From: an uncultured Eubacteriales bacterium
GTDB lineage: Bacteria > Bacillota > Clostridia > Oscillospirales > Acutalibacteraceae
Length of the DNA: 64,000 nt
Direction of reading: 5' to 3'
Assembly (NCBI GenBank): GCA_934456435.1
Contig: CAKSHH010000010.1
Coordinates: 24,348-88,347 of the forward strand
The notes beneath the pieces are model-generated. The model did no database searches, had not been told where the DNA came from, and was given only the letters and a program-made list of their open reading frames with translations. The translations under genes were made by a program, and so were the position numbers. This document shows, piece after piece, positions 25,015-33,242 of the stretch (position 1 is its first letter; every line of letters begins with the position of its first letter).

Positions 25015-25099
25015 TTGATCGCCTCCTGACTTCATACAATTATATAATAAAAAAATCTATTTTACAAGGATAAAATGACAGTATAAAAGTCGGTTTAAT

Positions 25100-26464
25100 T
25101 TATTTAAAGAAGTTCCGATCCCTGACCAATAACGCAACAGTCTCCACATGTGCGGTGCGGGGGAACATATCGACGGGGGTGGCGCGGGTGGTTGTGTAGC
25201 CGAGAGAAGCGAAGCGTTTGCAGTCGCGGGCGAGGGTGGCGCTGTCGCAGGAAACGTAAACTATTCTGTCGGGAGACATATCGGCAACGGTCTTCACCAG
25301 CGCTTCGTCGCAGCCCTTTCGCGGCGGATCGAGAACCACCACATCGGGCTTGATCCCGCGGCGCAAAAGCTCGTCTGCCGCCTGTGAAGCGTCGGCACAG
25401 ATAAATTCCGCGTTATCAATGCCGTTGAGCTTGGCGTTTTCCCTGGCGTTTTCGGTTGCTTGCGGTATTATCTCCACTCCGATAAGCCTTTTTACGCTTT
25501 TTGCCATAGTCAGACCGATCGTGCCTGTTCCGCAGTAAAGGTCAACGAGCGTTTCGCTTCCCGTCAGAGCCGCGTATTCCTTGGCTTTGCCGTAAAGAAC
25601 CTCGGCGGTGTCGTGGTTGACCTGATAGAACGAGAGGGGAGAAATGTTGAATTTCAGACCGCACAGCTCATCGGTGATGAAGTCACTGCCCCACAGCGTT
25701 CGGCACACCCTGCCGAGAACGACGTTTGTTTTGTCGGGGTTGACGTTGAGTATAATGCTTCTAATATTGCTCACGGCCTGAAGCCTGCTTATTATCTCCG
25801 CCTCGTTCGGCAGCTCGCGCGAACAGGAAACGATGCAGACCATAAGCTGATTTGTGACAACGGCTTTGCGGATATATATATGGCGGAGGACGCCGGAGCT
25901 ATCGGCTTCGTTGTATGCGCTGATTTTATTCTCGCGGACGAGGTCGCGGAAAATGTCCGTTACCTGCGAAAACTCTTTCGGCTGCAAAAGGCAGTCCGAG
26001 CAGTCGATTATCCTGTGCGTCATCGGAGCATAAAAGCCGATTGAGGCGAAGCGTCCGTCCGAACCGACGGGATACTGAGCCTTGTTGCGGTATCTGTCGG
26101 GTGATGAGGAGGGAATGATCGCGTCGGGAACAATGTCAAGTCCTCCGATTCGACGAAGATTGTCGCTGACCTGCTGCGCCTTTATTTCAAGCTCCGATTC
26201 GTATTTGATGTGTGCAAAACAGCATCCGCCGCACTTTTCGGCAATGGGGCACGCGTTTTTTGTACGCATGGGAGAACGCTGTATCAGTTTTTTAATAATA
26301 CCGACGGCATAAGTCTTTTTAACCTTAATGATATGAGCGAGAACTCTGTCTCCCGTGACTGCTCCGCGGACAAAAACCGTCATTCCGTCGCAGTCGCACA
26401 CTCCGCTTCCCTGTACGGTACAGCTCTTTACGGTAAGGTATATTTCGTCGTTTTTTTTCAGCAC
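25100..26464 (-). CDS. 23S rRNA m5U methyltransferase, RlmD/RlmCD type (TRAM + SAM domain)
   Basis: 454 residues from the GTG at 26464 (GGCGGTGAT close upstream); another GTG eight codons earlier lacks an RBS. N-terminal TRAM domain (about 5-60), Fe-S cysteines in CPIAEKCGGCC (about 74-84) plus a later Cys in DCSDCLLQ, Rossmann SAM site LVDLYCGTGTIGLTMA (about 308-323), VVLDPPRKGCDEA (about 371-383) and the catalytic cysteine in YVSCDSATLARD (about 395-406). Methylates a specific uridine of 23S rRNA using a covalent Cys-C6 intermediate. A shorter paralogue without TRAM lies at 39143-40318. Confidence 0.92.
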   Translation of the reverse strand: MLKKNDEIYLTVKSCTVQGSGVCDCDGMTVFVRGAVTGDRVLAHIIKVKKTYAVGIIKKLIQRSPMRTKNACPIAEKCGGCCFAHIKYESELEIKAQQVSDNLRRIGGLDIVPDAIIPSSSPDRYRNKAQYPVGSDGRFASIGFYAPMTHRIIDCSDCLLQPKEFSQVTDIFRDLVRENKISAYNEADSSGVLRHIYIRKAVVTNQLMVCIVSCSRELPNEAEIISRLQAVSNIRSIILNVNPDKTNVVLGRVCRTLWGSDFITDELCGLKFNISPLSFYQVNHDTAEVLYGKAKEYAALTGSETLVDLYCGTGTIGLTMAKSVKRLIGVEIIPQATENARENAKLNGIDNAEFICADASQAADELLRRGIKPDVVVLDPPRKGCDEALVKTVADMSPDRIVYVSCDSATLARDCKRFASLGYTTTRATPVDMFPRTAHVETVALLVRDRNFFK

Positions 26465-26575
26465 TTTATCACCGCCGTGTAATTTCACATATAAATAATT
26501 GCCGACAATTTAATCGGCACACAAAGTTTATCATATTTTTTATTTAAAATCAATTCATTATTATGTATAAAGCTG

Positions 26576-26603
26576 TTGACATTTAAAAAATCGGTGCTAA
26601 AAT
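26576..26603 (+). promoter_or_regulatory. Promoter of the FMN riboswitch-ribU unit
   Basis: TTGACA (26576-26581), 16-base spacer, TAAAAT (26598-26603), about 20 bases before the riboswitch. Confidence 0.75.
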
Positions 26604-26622
26604 GTAATCAAGTTGACAGTTG

Positions 26623-26742
26623 TCTTCGGGGCGGGGCGAAATTCCCCACCGACGGTAATGGGATCCAGTGTCCACAAGCCCGTGAGCGAAAGTTGATCCG
26701 GTGAGATTCCGGAGCCGACGGTACAGTCCGGATGAGAGAAGA
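26623..26742 (+). ncRNA. FMN riboswitch (RFN element)
   Basis: The RFN core is intact: TCTTCGGGGCGGGG, AAATTCCCCACCGACGGTAA, GCCCGTGAGCG, GATTCCGGAGCCGACGGTAC and AGTCCGGATGAGAGAAGA; the ends pair as P1 (TCTTC with GAAGA). It lies upstream of a riboflavin transporter gene, with a terminator between, so FMN should promote premature termination. Confidence 0.97.
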
Positions 26743-26761
26743 TGCATATTCTTACAAGCGC

Positions 26762-26791
26762 GCCCCGTACAGAAATTGTACGGGGCTTTTT
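26762..26791 (+). terminator. Riboswitch-controlled terminator upstream of ribU
   Basis: GCCCCGTACA (26762-26771) with TGTACGGGGC (26777-26786), five-base loop, then CTTTTT. It is the expression platform of the FMN riboswitch. Confidence 0.9.
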
Positions 26792-26866
26792 CGTTGACAG
26801 CTTTGACTGAATTTGGGCAGGCCCCGATCGTGTGGGGCTGCCCCAAAAAAGAAAGGGTGTTGTCAA

Positions 26867-27466
26867 ATGAACACAAAAGTCAAAAATCTGAGAATGATAA
26901 CGGTTACGGCGATAATGTCCGCGCTTTCGGCGGTACTGATGTTTGTTGAAATATCGGTTCCGATTATGCCTGCGTTTATCAAGCTGGACATTTCCGAGCT
27001 GCCTGCGCTGATAACCTCGTTCGCTTTCGGTCCCGTCTGCGGAGTTGCCGTATGTCTGGTCAAAAACCTTGTTCATCTGCTTGCTACATCGACATTCGGA
27101 GTCGGCGAGCTGTCGAACTTCATTCACGGCGCGGTGTTTGTCTTTGTCGCAGGAATGTTTTACAAGTACCATCACAACCGCAAATTTGCGTTCATCGGTT
27201 CAATGGCAGGTGACCTTGCGATGGCGGCAATGAGCTTTTTTATCAACCTCTTCCTCGTCTATCCGATTTATGTGAAGCTTATGCTTCCGGAGGAGGCAAT
27301 TCTCGGAATGTACAGAGAAATTTTGCCGAGCGTTGATTCGCTTTGGAAAGCGATACTCATTTTCAATGTTCCGTTTACGTTTGCAAAGGGATTGATAAGC
27401 GTTGCGATAACGTTCCTTGTTTATCCGAGGCTTTCGCCGATACTCAAGGGAACTAAAAACAAATGA
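26867..27466 (+). CDS. ribU: ECF-type riboflavin transporter S component
   Basis: 199 residues from ATG 26867 (AAAGGGTG upstream); the frame continues upstream into the riboswitch terminator but that part is not translated. Five to six hydrophobic helices; MITVTAIMSALSAVLMFVEI and KLDISELPALITSFAFGP match RibU-type substrate-binding components. It imports riboflavin together with a separately encoded EcfAA'T module. Control by the FMN riboswitch supports the substrate assignment. A weak GC hairpin (ACCGCG 27484-27489 with CGCGGT 27510-27515, then TTT) follows. Confidence 0.93.
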   Translation: MNTKVKNLRMITVTAIMSALSAVLMFVEISVPIMPAFIKLDISELPALITSFAFGPVCGVAVCLVKNLVHLLATSTFGVGELSNFIHGAVFVFVAGMFYKYHHNRKFAFIGSMAGDLAMAAMSFFINLFLVYPIYVKLMLPEEAILGMYREILPSVDSLWKAILIFNVPFTFAKGLISVAITFLVYPRLSPILKGTKNK

Positions 27467-27534
27467 AATATGCTTCTGCGATGACCGCGTTTGTCCGAGT
27501 GTCGGCAGGCGCGGTTTTCCGTATGCGAAAAAGC

Positions 27535-27564
27535 TTGACTAAACCACAAGATATGGTGTAAAAT
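27535..27564 (+). promoter_or_regulatory. Promoter of the topoisomerase operon, flanked by a dyad
   Basis: TTGACT (27535-27540), 18-base spacer, TAAAAT (27559-27564). TAAACCA (27540-27546) and TGGTTTA (27576-27582) are inverted copies flanking the -10, a possible operator. Confidence 0.6.
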
Positions 27565-27643
27565 ATAACTTAATATGGTTTAATCAGCACTTACCTTTGC
27601 ATTATTTTTGAAAACAGTACGGCGGAAAGGAATGGTCGTAAAT

Positions 27644-29626
27644 ATGGCAAAAAAGACAAGTTACGGAAATAACGACATCGTCGCGCTCAAAGGACCCGAT
27701 CAGGTTCGTAAGCGTCCTGCGGTTATTTTCGGTTCGGACGGACTGGAGGGCTGCCAACACTCTGTCTTTGAAATTTTGTCAAACTCAATTGACGAGGCTC
27801 GTGAGGGCTTCGGAGATAAGATAATTATAACGCGCTTTCTCGACAAATCGGTTGAGATTCAGGACTTCGGACGCGGCATACCCGTTGACTACAACGAAAA
27901 GGAAAAGAACTACAACTGGTTCCTTGTTTTCTGCACGCTTTATGCAGGCGGAAAGTACAACACAAACAACGGCGGAAGCTACGAATACTCCCTTGGACTT
28001 AACGGACTCGGACTTTGTGCGACCCAGTTCGCTTCGGAGTATATGGAGGCGGAAATTCACCGCGACGGCTGGTGCTACAAGCTCAATTTCAAAAAGGGCA
28101 AGGCAGTCGGCGAAATGGAGAAAGAAAAATACACTAAGAGGGACACGGGCTCACGCATAAAATGGCGCCCCGATCTCAAGGTGTTCACCGATATCGACAT
28201 TCCGCTCGAATACTATCAGAGCACGATAAAGCGTCAGGCGATAGTCAACGCAGGCGTAAAATTTATTCTCAAAAACCAGCTTAACAAAACTCAGTTTGAA
28301 ACGTTTGAATACTGCTACACGGACGGAATCACCGACTACGTCAAGGAGATTGCAGGCGAAAGCGCAATGACAGAGGTTCAGACGTGGAAAGCCGAAAGAA
28401 TCGGACGCGACCGTGACGACCTCAATGATTACAAGGTGCTCATCAATTCCGCGCTTTGCTTCTCGAACAAGAATCAGCTCAAGGAGTATTACCACAATTC
28501 AAGCTGGCTTGAGCACGGCGGCGCACCCGAAAAGGCGGTCAGAAACGCCTTTACCTATCAGATTGACGCCTACCTCAAGGCAAACGGAAAATATGTGAAG
28601 AGTGACCCGAAGATAAAGTTTGAGGATATCGAGGACTGTATGATTCTTGTCATTTCCTCGTTCTCGACTCAGACATCTTATGAAAACCAGACGAAAAAGG
28701 CCATTACAAATAAATTCATTCAGGAAGCGATGACCGACTTCTTCAAGCATCAGCTTGAAATTTATTTCATTGAGAACAGGACAGAGGCTGAAAAAATAGC
28801 CAATCAGGTGCTTGTCAATATGAGAAGCCGTGTCAAGGCGGAGACAACGCGTCAGAGCCTGAAAAAAACGCTTTCAACATCGAACGACCTTGCAAACAGA
28901 GTTCAGAAATTTGTCGATTGCAGAACTAAGGACGCAAGCGAACGCGAGCTTTTCATTGTGGAGGGTGATTCTGCTCTCGGCGCCTGTAAGCAGGCGAGAA
29001 ACTCGGAGTTTCAGGCGCTTATGCCGGTCAGAGGTAAGATACTTAACTGTCTTAAGGTTGAATACGACAGAATATTCAAAAGCGAGATAATAACAGACCT
29101 GATCAAGGTGCTCGGCTGCGGCGTTGAGGTTAAGAGCAAGGCTATGAAGGGGCTTGCACAGTTTAACCTTGATATGCTCCGATACAACAAGGTTATTATA
29201 TGTACCGATGCCGATGTTGACGGCTTCCAGATTAGAACGCTTATCCTCACAATGATTTACAGGCTTATGCCAACCCTTATCGAGGAGGGCAAGGTCTTTA
29301 TCGCGGAAACTCCGCTTTACGAAATCAACACAAAGGATCAGGTTTGGTTCGCCTACACCGAAAAGGAAAAAACGCAGGCGCTTGAAGAAATCGGAAACCA
29401 AAAATACACGATTCAGCGCTCCAAGGGTCTCGGTGAAAACGAGGCGGATATGATGTGGATGACAACAATGAATCCCAAGACGCGCCGCCTGGTCGAGATA
29501 CTTCCGGAGGACGCCGAGAGAACGGCACAGATATTTGATATGCTGCTCGGCGACAATCTTGCCGGACGTAAGGAGCACATAGCGGACAACGGACATCTTT
29601 ATATTGATATGCTTGATTTGAGCTGA
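27644..29626 (+). CDS. Divergent type II topoisomerase subunit B (GyrB/ParE-like)
   Basis: 660 residues from ATG 27644 (AAGGA about 12 bases upstream; ATG 27632 is an alternative). GHKL ATPase: EILSNSIDEAREGF and DFGRGIPVD correspond to the Asn and Gly-rich motifs, and SLGLNGLG replaces the usual SGGLHGVG. TOPRIM: EGDSALG (about 440), metal Asp cluster DADVDGFQIRTL (about 520) where GyrB/ParE normally have DADVDGSHI. C-terminal RSKGLGENEADMMW matches the conserved QRYKGLGEM region. Paired with an A subunit 14 bases downstream. The sequence departs clearly from housekeeping GyrB and fits the additional topoisomerase seen in Clostridia. Confidence 0.88.
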   Translation: MAKKTSYGNNDIVALKGPDQVRKRPAVIFGSDGLEGCQHSVFEILSNSIDEAREGFGDKIIITRFLDKSVEIQDFGRGIPVDYNEKEKNYNWFLVFCTLYAGGKYNTNNGGSYEYSLGLNGLGLCATQFASEYMEAEIHRDGWCYKLNFKKGKAVGEMEKEKYTKRDTGSRIKWRPDLKVFTDIDIPLEYYQSTIKRQAIVNAGVKFILKNQLNKTQFETFEYCYTDGITDYVKEIAGESAMTEVQTWKAERIGRDRDDLNDYKVLINSALCFSNKNQLKEYYHNSSWLEHGGAPEKAVRNAFTYQIDAYLKANGKYVKSDPKIKFEDIEDCMILVISSFSTQTSYENQTKKAITNKFIQEAMTDFFKHQLEIYFIENRTEAEKIANQVLVNMRSRVKAETTRQSLKKTLSTSNDLANRVQKFVDCRTKDASERELFIVEGDSALGACKQARNSEFQALMPVRGKILNCLKVEYDRIFKSEIITDLIKVLGCGVEVKSKAMKGLAQFNLDMLRYNKVIICTDADVDGFQIRTLILTMIYRLMPTLIEEGKVFIAETPLYEINTKDQVWFAYTEKEKTQALEEIGNQKYTIQRSKGLGENEADMMWMTTMNPKTRRLVEILPEDAERTAQIFDMLLGDNLAGRKEHIADNGHLYIDMLDLS

Positions 29627-29640
29627 GAGGGGTGATATGA

Positions 29641-31878
29641 ATGGCTAAGAAAAAGAAAACGGAAAAAGCCGCCGAAGAAATGGATCAGAACACCCATATT
29701 CTCGGCGCAGGCGATGTCTTACGTCAGAATATCACCGAAACGCTCGAAACGAACTATATGCCCTATGCAATGAGTGTTATCCTTTCGCGTGCGATTCCCG
29801 AAATTGACGGATTCAAGCCGTCGCACAGAAAGCTTCTTTATACTATGTATAAGATGGGACTTATCAACGGCGCAAGAACAAAGTCGGCAAACATTGTCGG
29901 ACAGACGATGAAGCTCAATCCTCACGGCGACGCGGCGATTTATGACACGATGGTTCGTCTTTCACGCGGATATGAAGCTCTGCTTCTTCCGTTCGTTGAC
30001 TCAAAGGGTAACTTCGGTAAGGCGTATTCAAGGGATATGCAGTGGGCGGCGCCGAGATATACGGAGGCTAAGCTTGCCCCTGTCTGCACGGAGCTCTTTG
30101 CCGAGATAGACAAGGACACGGTTGACTTCGTCGATAACTACGATAACACAATGAAAGAGCCGACGCTTTTGCCCGTGCGCTTTCCGAGCATACTTGCCAA
30201 CCCGACAACCGGTATTGCCGTCGGTATGGCGAGTTCAATCTGCCCGTTCAATCTTCGTGAGCTTTGCGAGACGACGATCGCGCTGATTAAGGATCCCGAT
30301 GCCGACATAACCGAGACGCTCAAGGCTCCCGACTTTGCCGGAGGCGGACTGCTGCTCTATGACCGTGAGGTGCTTGAAAATATTTACAGAACAGGCCGCG
30401 GCGGCTTCAGAATCAGAGCAAAGTACAACTACGACAAGGACGGCAGATGCATCGACATCACCGAAATTCCGCCGACCGCTACCGCCGAAGCGATAATTGA
30501 CAAGGTTATTGAAAAATTCAAGTCGGGCGCACTGCGCGAAATCAGCGATATCCGCGATGAAACGGATAAGTCGGGCTTGAAGATTACGATAGATATCAAA
30601 AAAGGAACAGATCCCGACAAGCTGATGCAGAAGCTTTACAAGGTCACAACGCTTGAGGACACATTCTCGTGCAACTTCAACGTTCTGATTGCAGGCGCAC
30701 CGAGAGTTATGGGCGTCGGCGAGATACTCAACGAGTGGATAGCCTTCAGAACCGAGTGCGTCAAACGCAGAGTTTATTTTGACCTGACCAAGGCAAAGGA
30801 CAAGCTTCACCTGCTTGAGGGCTTGCAGAAAATTCTCCTTGATATCGACAAGGCTATTAAAATCATTCGCTCGACCGAGGAGGAGAGCGAGGTTGTTCCG
30901 AACTTGATGATCGGCTTCGGAATTGACGAAATTCAGGCGAATTACGTTGCGGAAATAAAGCTCCGTCACCTCAACCGTGAGTACATTCTCAAGAGGACGC
31001 AGGACATTGAGCAGCTTCGTGCCGACATCGAGAAGATGGAGGACATCCTTGCTCACAAGTCGAAGATAAAGAAAATTCTTGTAAACGAGCTGACCGATAT
31101 AGCTTCAAAATACGGTCAGGACAGAAAGACACAGATCATATTCGCTTCGGAGGTTGCCGAGGAGGAAACAGAGGAGGAAATCCCGGATTTCCCGGTCAAC
31201 CTTTTCTTCTCGAAAGAGGGCTATTTCAAAAAGATTACTCCGCAGGCACTCAGAATGAGCGGCGAGCAGAAGCTCAAAGAGGGCGACGAAATGCTGCTTG
31301 AAATTGAAGCGACGAACAACACGGATCTGTTGTTCTTCACGGATCAATGTCAGGTCTACAAGGCGAAAGCCGCCGACTTTGACCTCGGCAAGGCGAGCCA
31401 GCTCGGCGATTTTGTCGCCAACAAGCTCCAGATGGACAGCGGCGAAAATGCAATCTATATGCTGCCGACGCTCGACTACAAGGGCTATGTAATGTTCTTC
31501 TTTGAAAACGGCAAGGCGGCAAAGGTTGACCTTGCATCGTATCAGACAAAGACCAACAGAAAGAAGCTTATCAAGGCTTACAGCAACAAGTCTCCGATCG
31601 CCGCAATCAGGAAGATTGAAGAGGACTGCGATTTGGTTATCGAGTCCACGTCGGGCAAGCTTCTTCTGTTCAACACGGGCTCTGTTTCACCCAAGACAAC
31701 CAAGGACACGCAGGGCGTTGCGGTTATGACGCAGAAGAAGGGCCACATTGTAAAGCTTGTCAGGGATTACAAGAAGGGTGAGTTCGCAAAGCCGTACAGA
31801 TACAAAACGAAAAATCTTCCTGCCGCAGGTGCAACCCTCAGCGCCGAGGATGCAGGCGAACAGCTTTCGCTGATATAA
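29641..31878 (+). CDS. Divergent type II topoisomerase subunit A (GyrA/ParC-like)
   Basis: 745 residues. Breakage-reunion domain with catalytic tyrosine in WAAPRYTEAKLA (Tyr about 140). The quinolone region reads LNPHGDAAIYDT (about 92-103): Ala stands where GyrA has Ser83, while Tyr-Asp is kept. SRAIPEIDGFKPSHRKLLYT and NPTTGIAVGMAS are standard. C-terminal part (about 500-745) has beta-pinwheel-like strands (EGYFKKITPQALR, GYVMFFFENGKAAKVDL), shorter than GyrA and lacking an obvious GyrA box, which suggests topo IV-like decatenation rather than supercoiling. RBS GAGGGGTG. No terminator with a U-tract is seen on the plus strand after it. Confidence 0.88.
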   Translation: MAKKKKTEKAAEEMDQNTHILGAGDVLRQNITETLETNYMPYAMSVILSRAIPEIDGFKPSHRKLLYTMYKMGLINGARTKSANIVGQTMKLNPHGDAAIYDTMVRLSRGYEALLLPFVDSKGNFGKAYSRDMQWAAPRYTEAKLAPVCTELFAEIDKDTVDFVDNYDNTMKEPTLLPVRFPSILANPTTGIAVGMASSICPFNLRELCETTIALIKDPDADITETLKAPDFAGGGLLLYDREVLENIYRTGRGGFRIRAKYNYDKDGRCIDITEIPPTATAEAIIDKVIEKFKSGALREISDIRDETDKSGLKITIDIKKGTDPDKLMQKLYKVTTLEDTFSCNFNVLIAGAPRVMGVGEILNEWIAFRTECVKRRVYFDLTKAKDKLHLLEGLQKILLDIDKAIKIIRSTEEESEVVPNLMIGFGIDEIQANYVAEIKLRHLNREYILKRTQDIEQLRADIEKMEDILAHKSKIKKILVNELTDIASKYGQDRKTQIIFASEVAEEETEEEIPDFPVNLFFSKEGYFKKITPQALRMSGEQKLKEGDEMLLEIEATNNTDLLFFTDQCQVYKAKAADFDLGKASQLGDFVANKLQMDSGENAIYMLPTLDYKGYVMFFFENGKAAKVDLASYQTKTNRKKLIKAYSNKSPIAAIRKIEEDCDLVIESTSGKLLLFNTGSVSPKTTKDTQGVAVMTQKKGHIVKLVRDYKKGEFAKPYRYKTKNLPAAGATLSAEDAGEQLSLI

Positions 31879-31942
31879 AAGGCAATGCCGAATAAAAATC
31901 TTGCTACGCAATTCGTACACCTCAATTTGTGCGATATTGCCT

Positions 31943-32062
31943 AAAAAAATCGCCGTTCACCAATGAATGATGAACGGCGAACAGCGGAAAACGCAAACGC
32001 AGTTTATTCATAGTTTCCGCTGACGGGCGTTTGAACGCCCCGGCAGATGACTTTCAACTGCC
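31943..32062 (-). ncRNA. Candidate structured non-coding RNA on the minus strand (about 120 nt)
   Basis: Reading the minus strand from 32062: hairpins GGCAG/CTGCC (32062-32042), GGGCGT/ACGCCC (32040-32025), CAGCGGAAA/TTTCCGCTG (32022-31982) and CGCCGTTCA/TGAACGGCG (31979-31951), then seven T residues (31949-31943), a classic terminator end. A TATAGT at 32073-32068 lies about seven bases before the first hairpin and can be a -10; no good -35 is seen. A second hairpin, GGCAAT (31881-31886) with ATTGCC (31936-31941), lies just beyond on the same strand. No minus-strand gene is adjacent. The 322-base gap 31879-32200 holds this and the secG promoter. No family recognised. Confidence 0.5.
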
Positions 32063-32139
32063 TTAATACTATAATTACCGCATTTGCTTAAATAATTCAC
32101 CGAAATTCTTTTCTTTGAAAAAAATTATGGTAATTGCTA

Positions 32140-32168
32140 TTGCATTTTGTGAAAGTGTGTGATAAAAT
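32140..32168 (+). promoter_or_regulatory. Promoter of secG
   Basis: TTGCAT (32140-32145), 17-base spacer, TAAAAT (32163-32168). Confidence 0.65.
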
Positions 32169-32200
32169 AAATCGGTAAAAATACTTATGGAGGTTAAATT

Positions 32201-32452
32201 ATGGATGCTTTGCAGTACGTATTCGGAGCTGTTCTCATAATCCTTGCAGTTTTCCTTATAATTGTTGTGCTTCTTCAGGAGAGCCGTTCGGCAGGTCTTT
32301 CGGGAGCTATTTCCGGCGGTGCCGACACATTCTTCGGCAAGAGTAAGGGCAGAACAATGGAGCAGAAGCTTGTTAAGCTCACAAGAATTTCCGCAATCGT
32401 TTTCTTCGTTCTTACACTCGGTATAACGATCTACTTCATGTTTAAGTATTGA
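32201..32452 (+). CDS. secG: Preprotein translocase subunit SecG
   Basis: 83 residues with two transmembrane helices (about 5-25 and 60-80) and the conserved connecting loop LLQESRSAGLSGAISGGADT. SecG stabilises SecA-driven translocation at the SecYE channel. RBS GGAGG, own promoter and terminator. In many Firmicutes secG is followed by rnr and smpB; here it is alone, next to a sigma factor operon. Confidence 0.95.
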   Translation: MDALQYVFGAVLIILAVFLIIVVLLQESRSAGLSGAISGGADTFFGKSKGRTMEQKLVKLTRISAIVFFVLTLGITIYFMFKY

Positions 32453-32470
32453 TCACATCGGTAAAATCAG

Positions 32471-32507
32471 GCAGATAATTGCTTCTTGCAGTTATCTGCT
32501 TTTTTTA
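32471..32507 (+). terminator. Terminator of secG
   Basis: GCAGATAA (32471-32478) with TTATCTGC (32492-32499), further inner pairing TTGC/GCAG, then a seven-T tract. Confidence 0.88.
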
Positions 32508-32536
32508 TTGAAATACACCGAACAATACTATATAAT
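32508..32536 (+). promoter_or_regulatory. Promoter upstream of a short terminated RNA
   Basis: TTGAAA (32508-32513), 17-base spacer, TATAAT (32531-32536), beginning right at the end of the secG terminator. Confidence 0.65.
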
Positions 32537-32542
32537 ATAAGC

Positions 32543-32613
32543 AGTTATGTATCTGTTGCGGCAGCGGTCGCATTAAAGCGCTTTTCCCTTTAATGCGGCT
32601 ACTGCCTTTTTTT
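32543..32613 (+). ncRNA. Candidate small RNA or attenuator leader of the sigma factor operon
   Basis: About seven bases after the -10 at 32531 a roughly 70-nt transcript would end in a long hairpin: GGCAG (32560-32564) with CTGCC (32602-32606) and inner GCATTAAAG with CTTTAATGC, then seven T residues. There is no ORF. Either it is a free small RNA or the terminator attenuates read-through into the sigma factor gene at 32696. Bases 32614-32695 hold only the sigma factor RBS and AT-rich sequence. Confidence 0.5.
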
Positions 32614-32695
32614 GTAAAATTTTTCAAAAAATTTATGTCACATTTTCGGTTTCGGCTGACTACTAAATGAAGGACAAAATAAAGGAGGGCTGCAC

Positions 32696-33226
32696 ATGGA
32701 CGTTGACGAACGTTTGCTGACGAACAATACCGTCGGCGATTGCTATGAAAAGTATTATCAGAGCATCTTCAAATACTGCCGTGTGCGGCTCGGTGAATTT
32801 TCACAGCACGCCGAGGACTGTGTACAGGATGCCTTCCTGGTTCTTCATAATAAGCTCACAAGCGGAGAAACGGTCGAACAGCCGAGAGCGTTTCTTTACA
32901 GGGCGGCTGATAATTTTGTCAAACGCACGATTGACGGCTGCCGAAAGCAGCAGGCGAGGACGGTCGATATCGAAGAGGCGGCTCAGAAAATTGCCGCACC
33001 TCCCGACAGCGTGCCCGATGATTTCGATTATGATGAATGTGCACGGCTCTTAATCGAAAGGCTGACGGCGGAGGAAAGACTGCTTTACGAGCTGAAGTAC
33101 ATACAGCGAAAACCGCTGAAGGAAATTTCCGAGATTTTAAACATCACACCGACTGCGGCGGCGAAACGAACTTCACGGCTGCGAAGTCGGATAAAAGATT
33201 TGATAAAAACCTACGGTATAACATGA
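32696..33226 (+). CDS. ECF-type RNA polymerase sigma factor
   Basis: 176 residues. Region 2 (about 15-80; YEKYYQSIFKYCRVRL, AEDCVQDAFLVLHNKL, QPRAFLYRAADNFVKR) and region 4 (about 120-172; LTAEERLLYELKYIQRKPLK, EISEILNITPTAAAKRTSRL) joined by a short linker, the ECF architecture. RBS GGAGG before the ATG. Followed 16 bases later by a probable membrane anti-sigma factor and then two large secreted proteins, so it likely controls surface protein expression, including its own operon. Its target promoter is not identifiable. Confidence 0.9.
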   Translation: MDVDERLLTNNTVGDCYEKYYQSIFKYCRVRLGEFSQHAEDCVQDAFLVLHNKLTSGETVEQPRAFLYRAADNFVKRTIDGCRKQQARTVDIEEAAQKIAAPPDSVPDDFDYDECARLLIERLTAEERLLYELKYIQRKPLKEISEILNITPTAAAKRTSRLRSRIKDLIKTYGIT

Positions 33227-33242
33227 GATGAGGTGAGAGACC

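Noticed and set aside
26597..27175. Minus-strand frames of 97 and 192 codons over the riboswitch and ribU
   Set aside because: They overlap the conserved FMN riboswitch and ribU; no RBS or family resemblance.
27644..31878. Assignment as the housekeeping gyrA/gyrB
   Set aside because: Core motifs deviate from gyrase, the C-terminal region lacks an obvious GyrA box, and the usual gyrase neighbourhood (dnaA, dnaN, recF) is absent.
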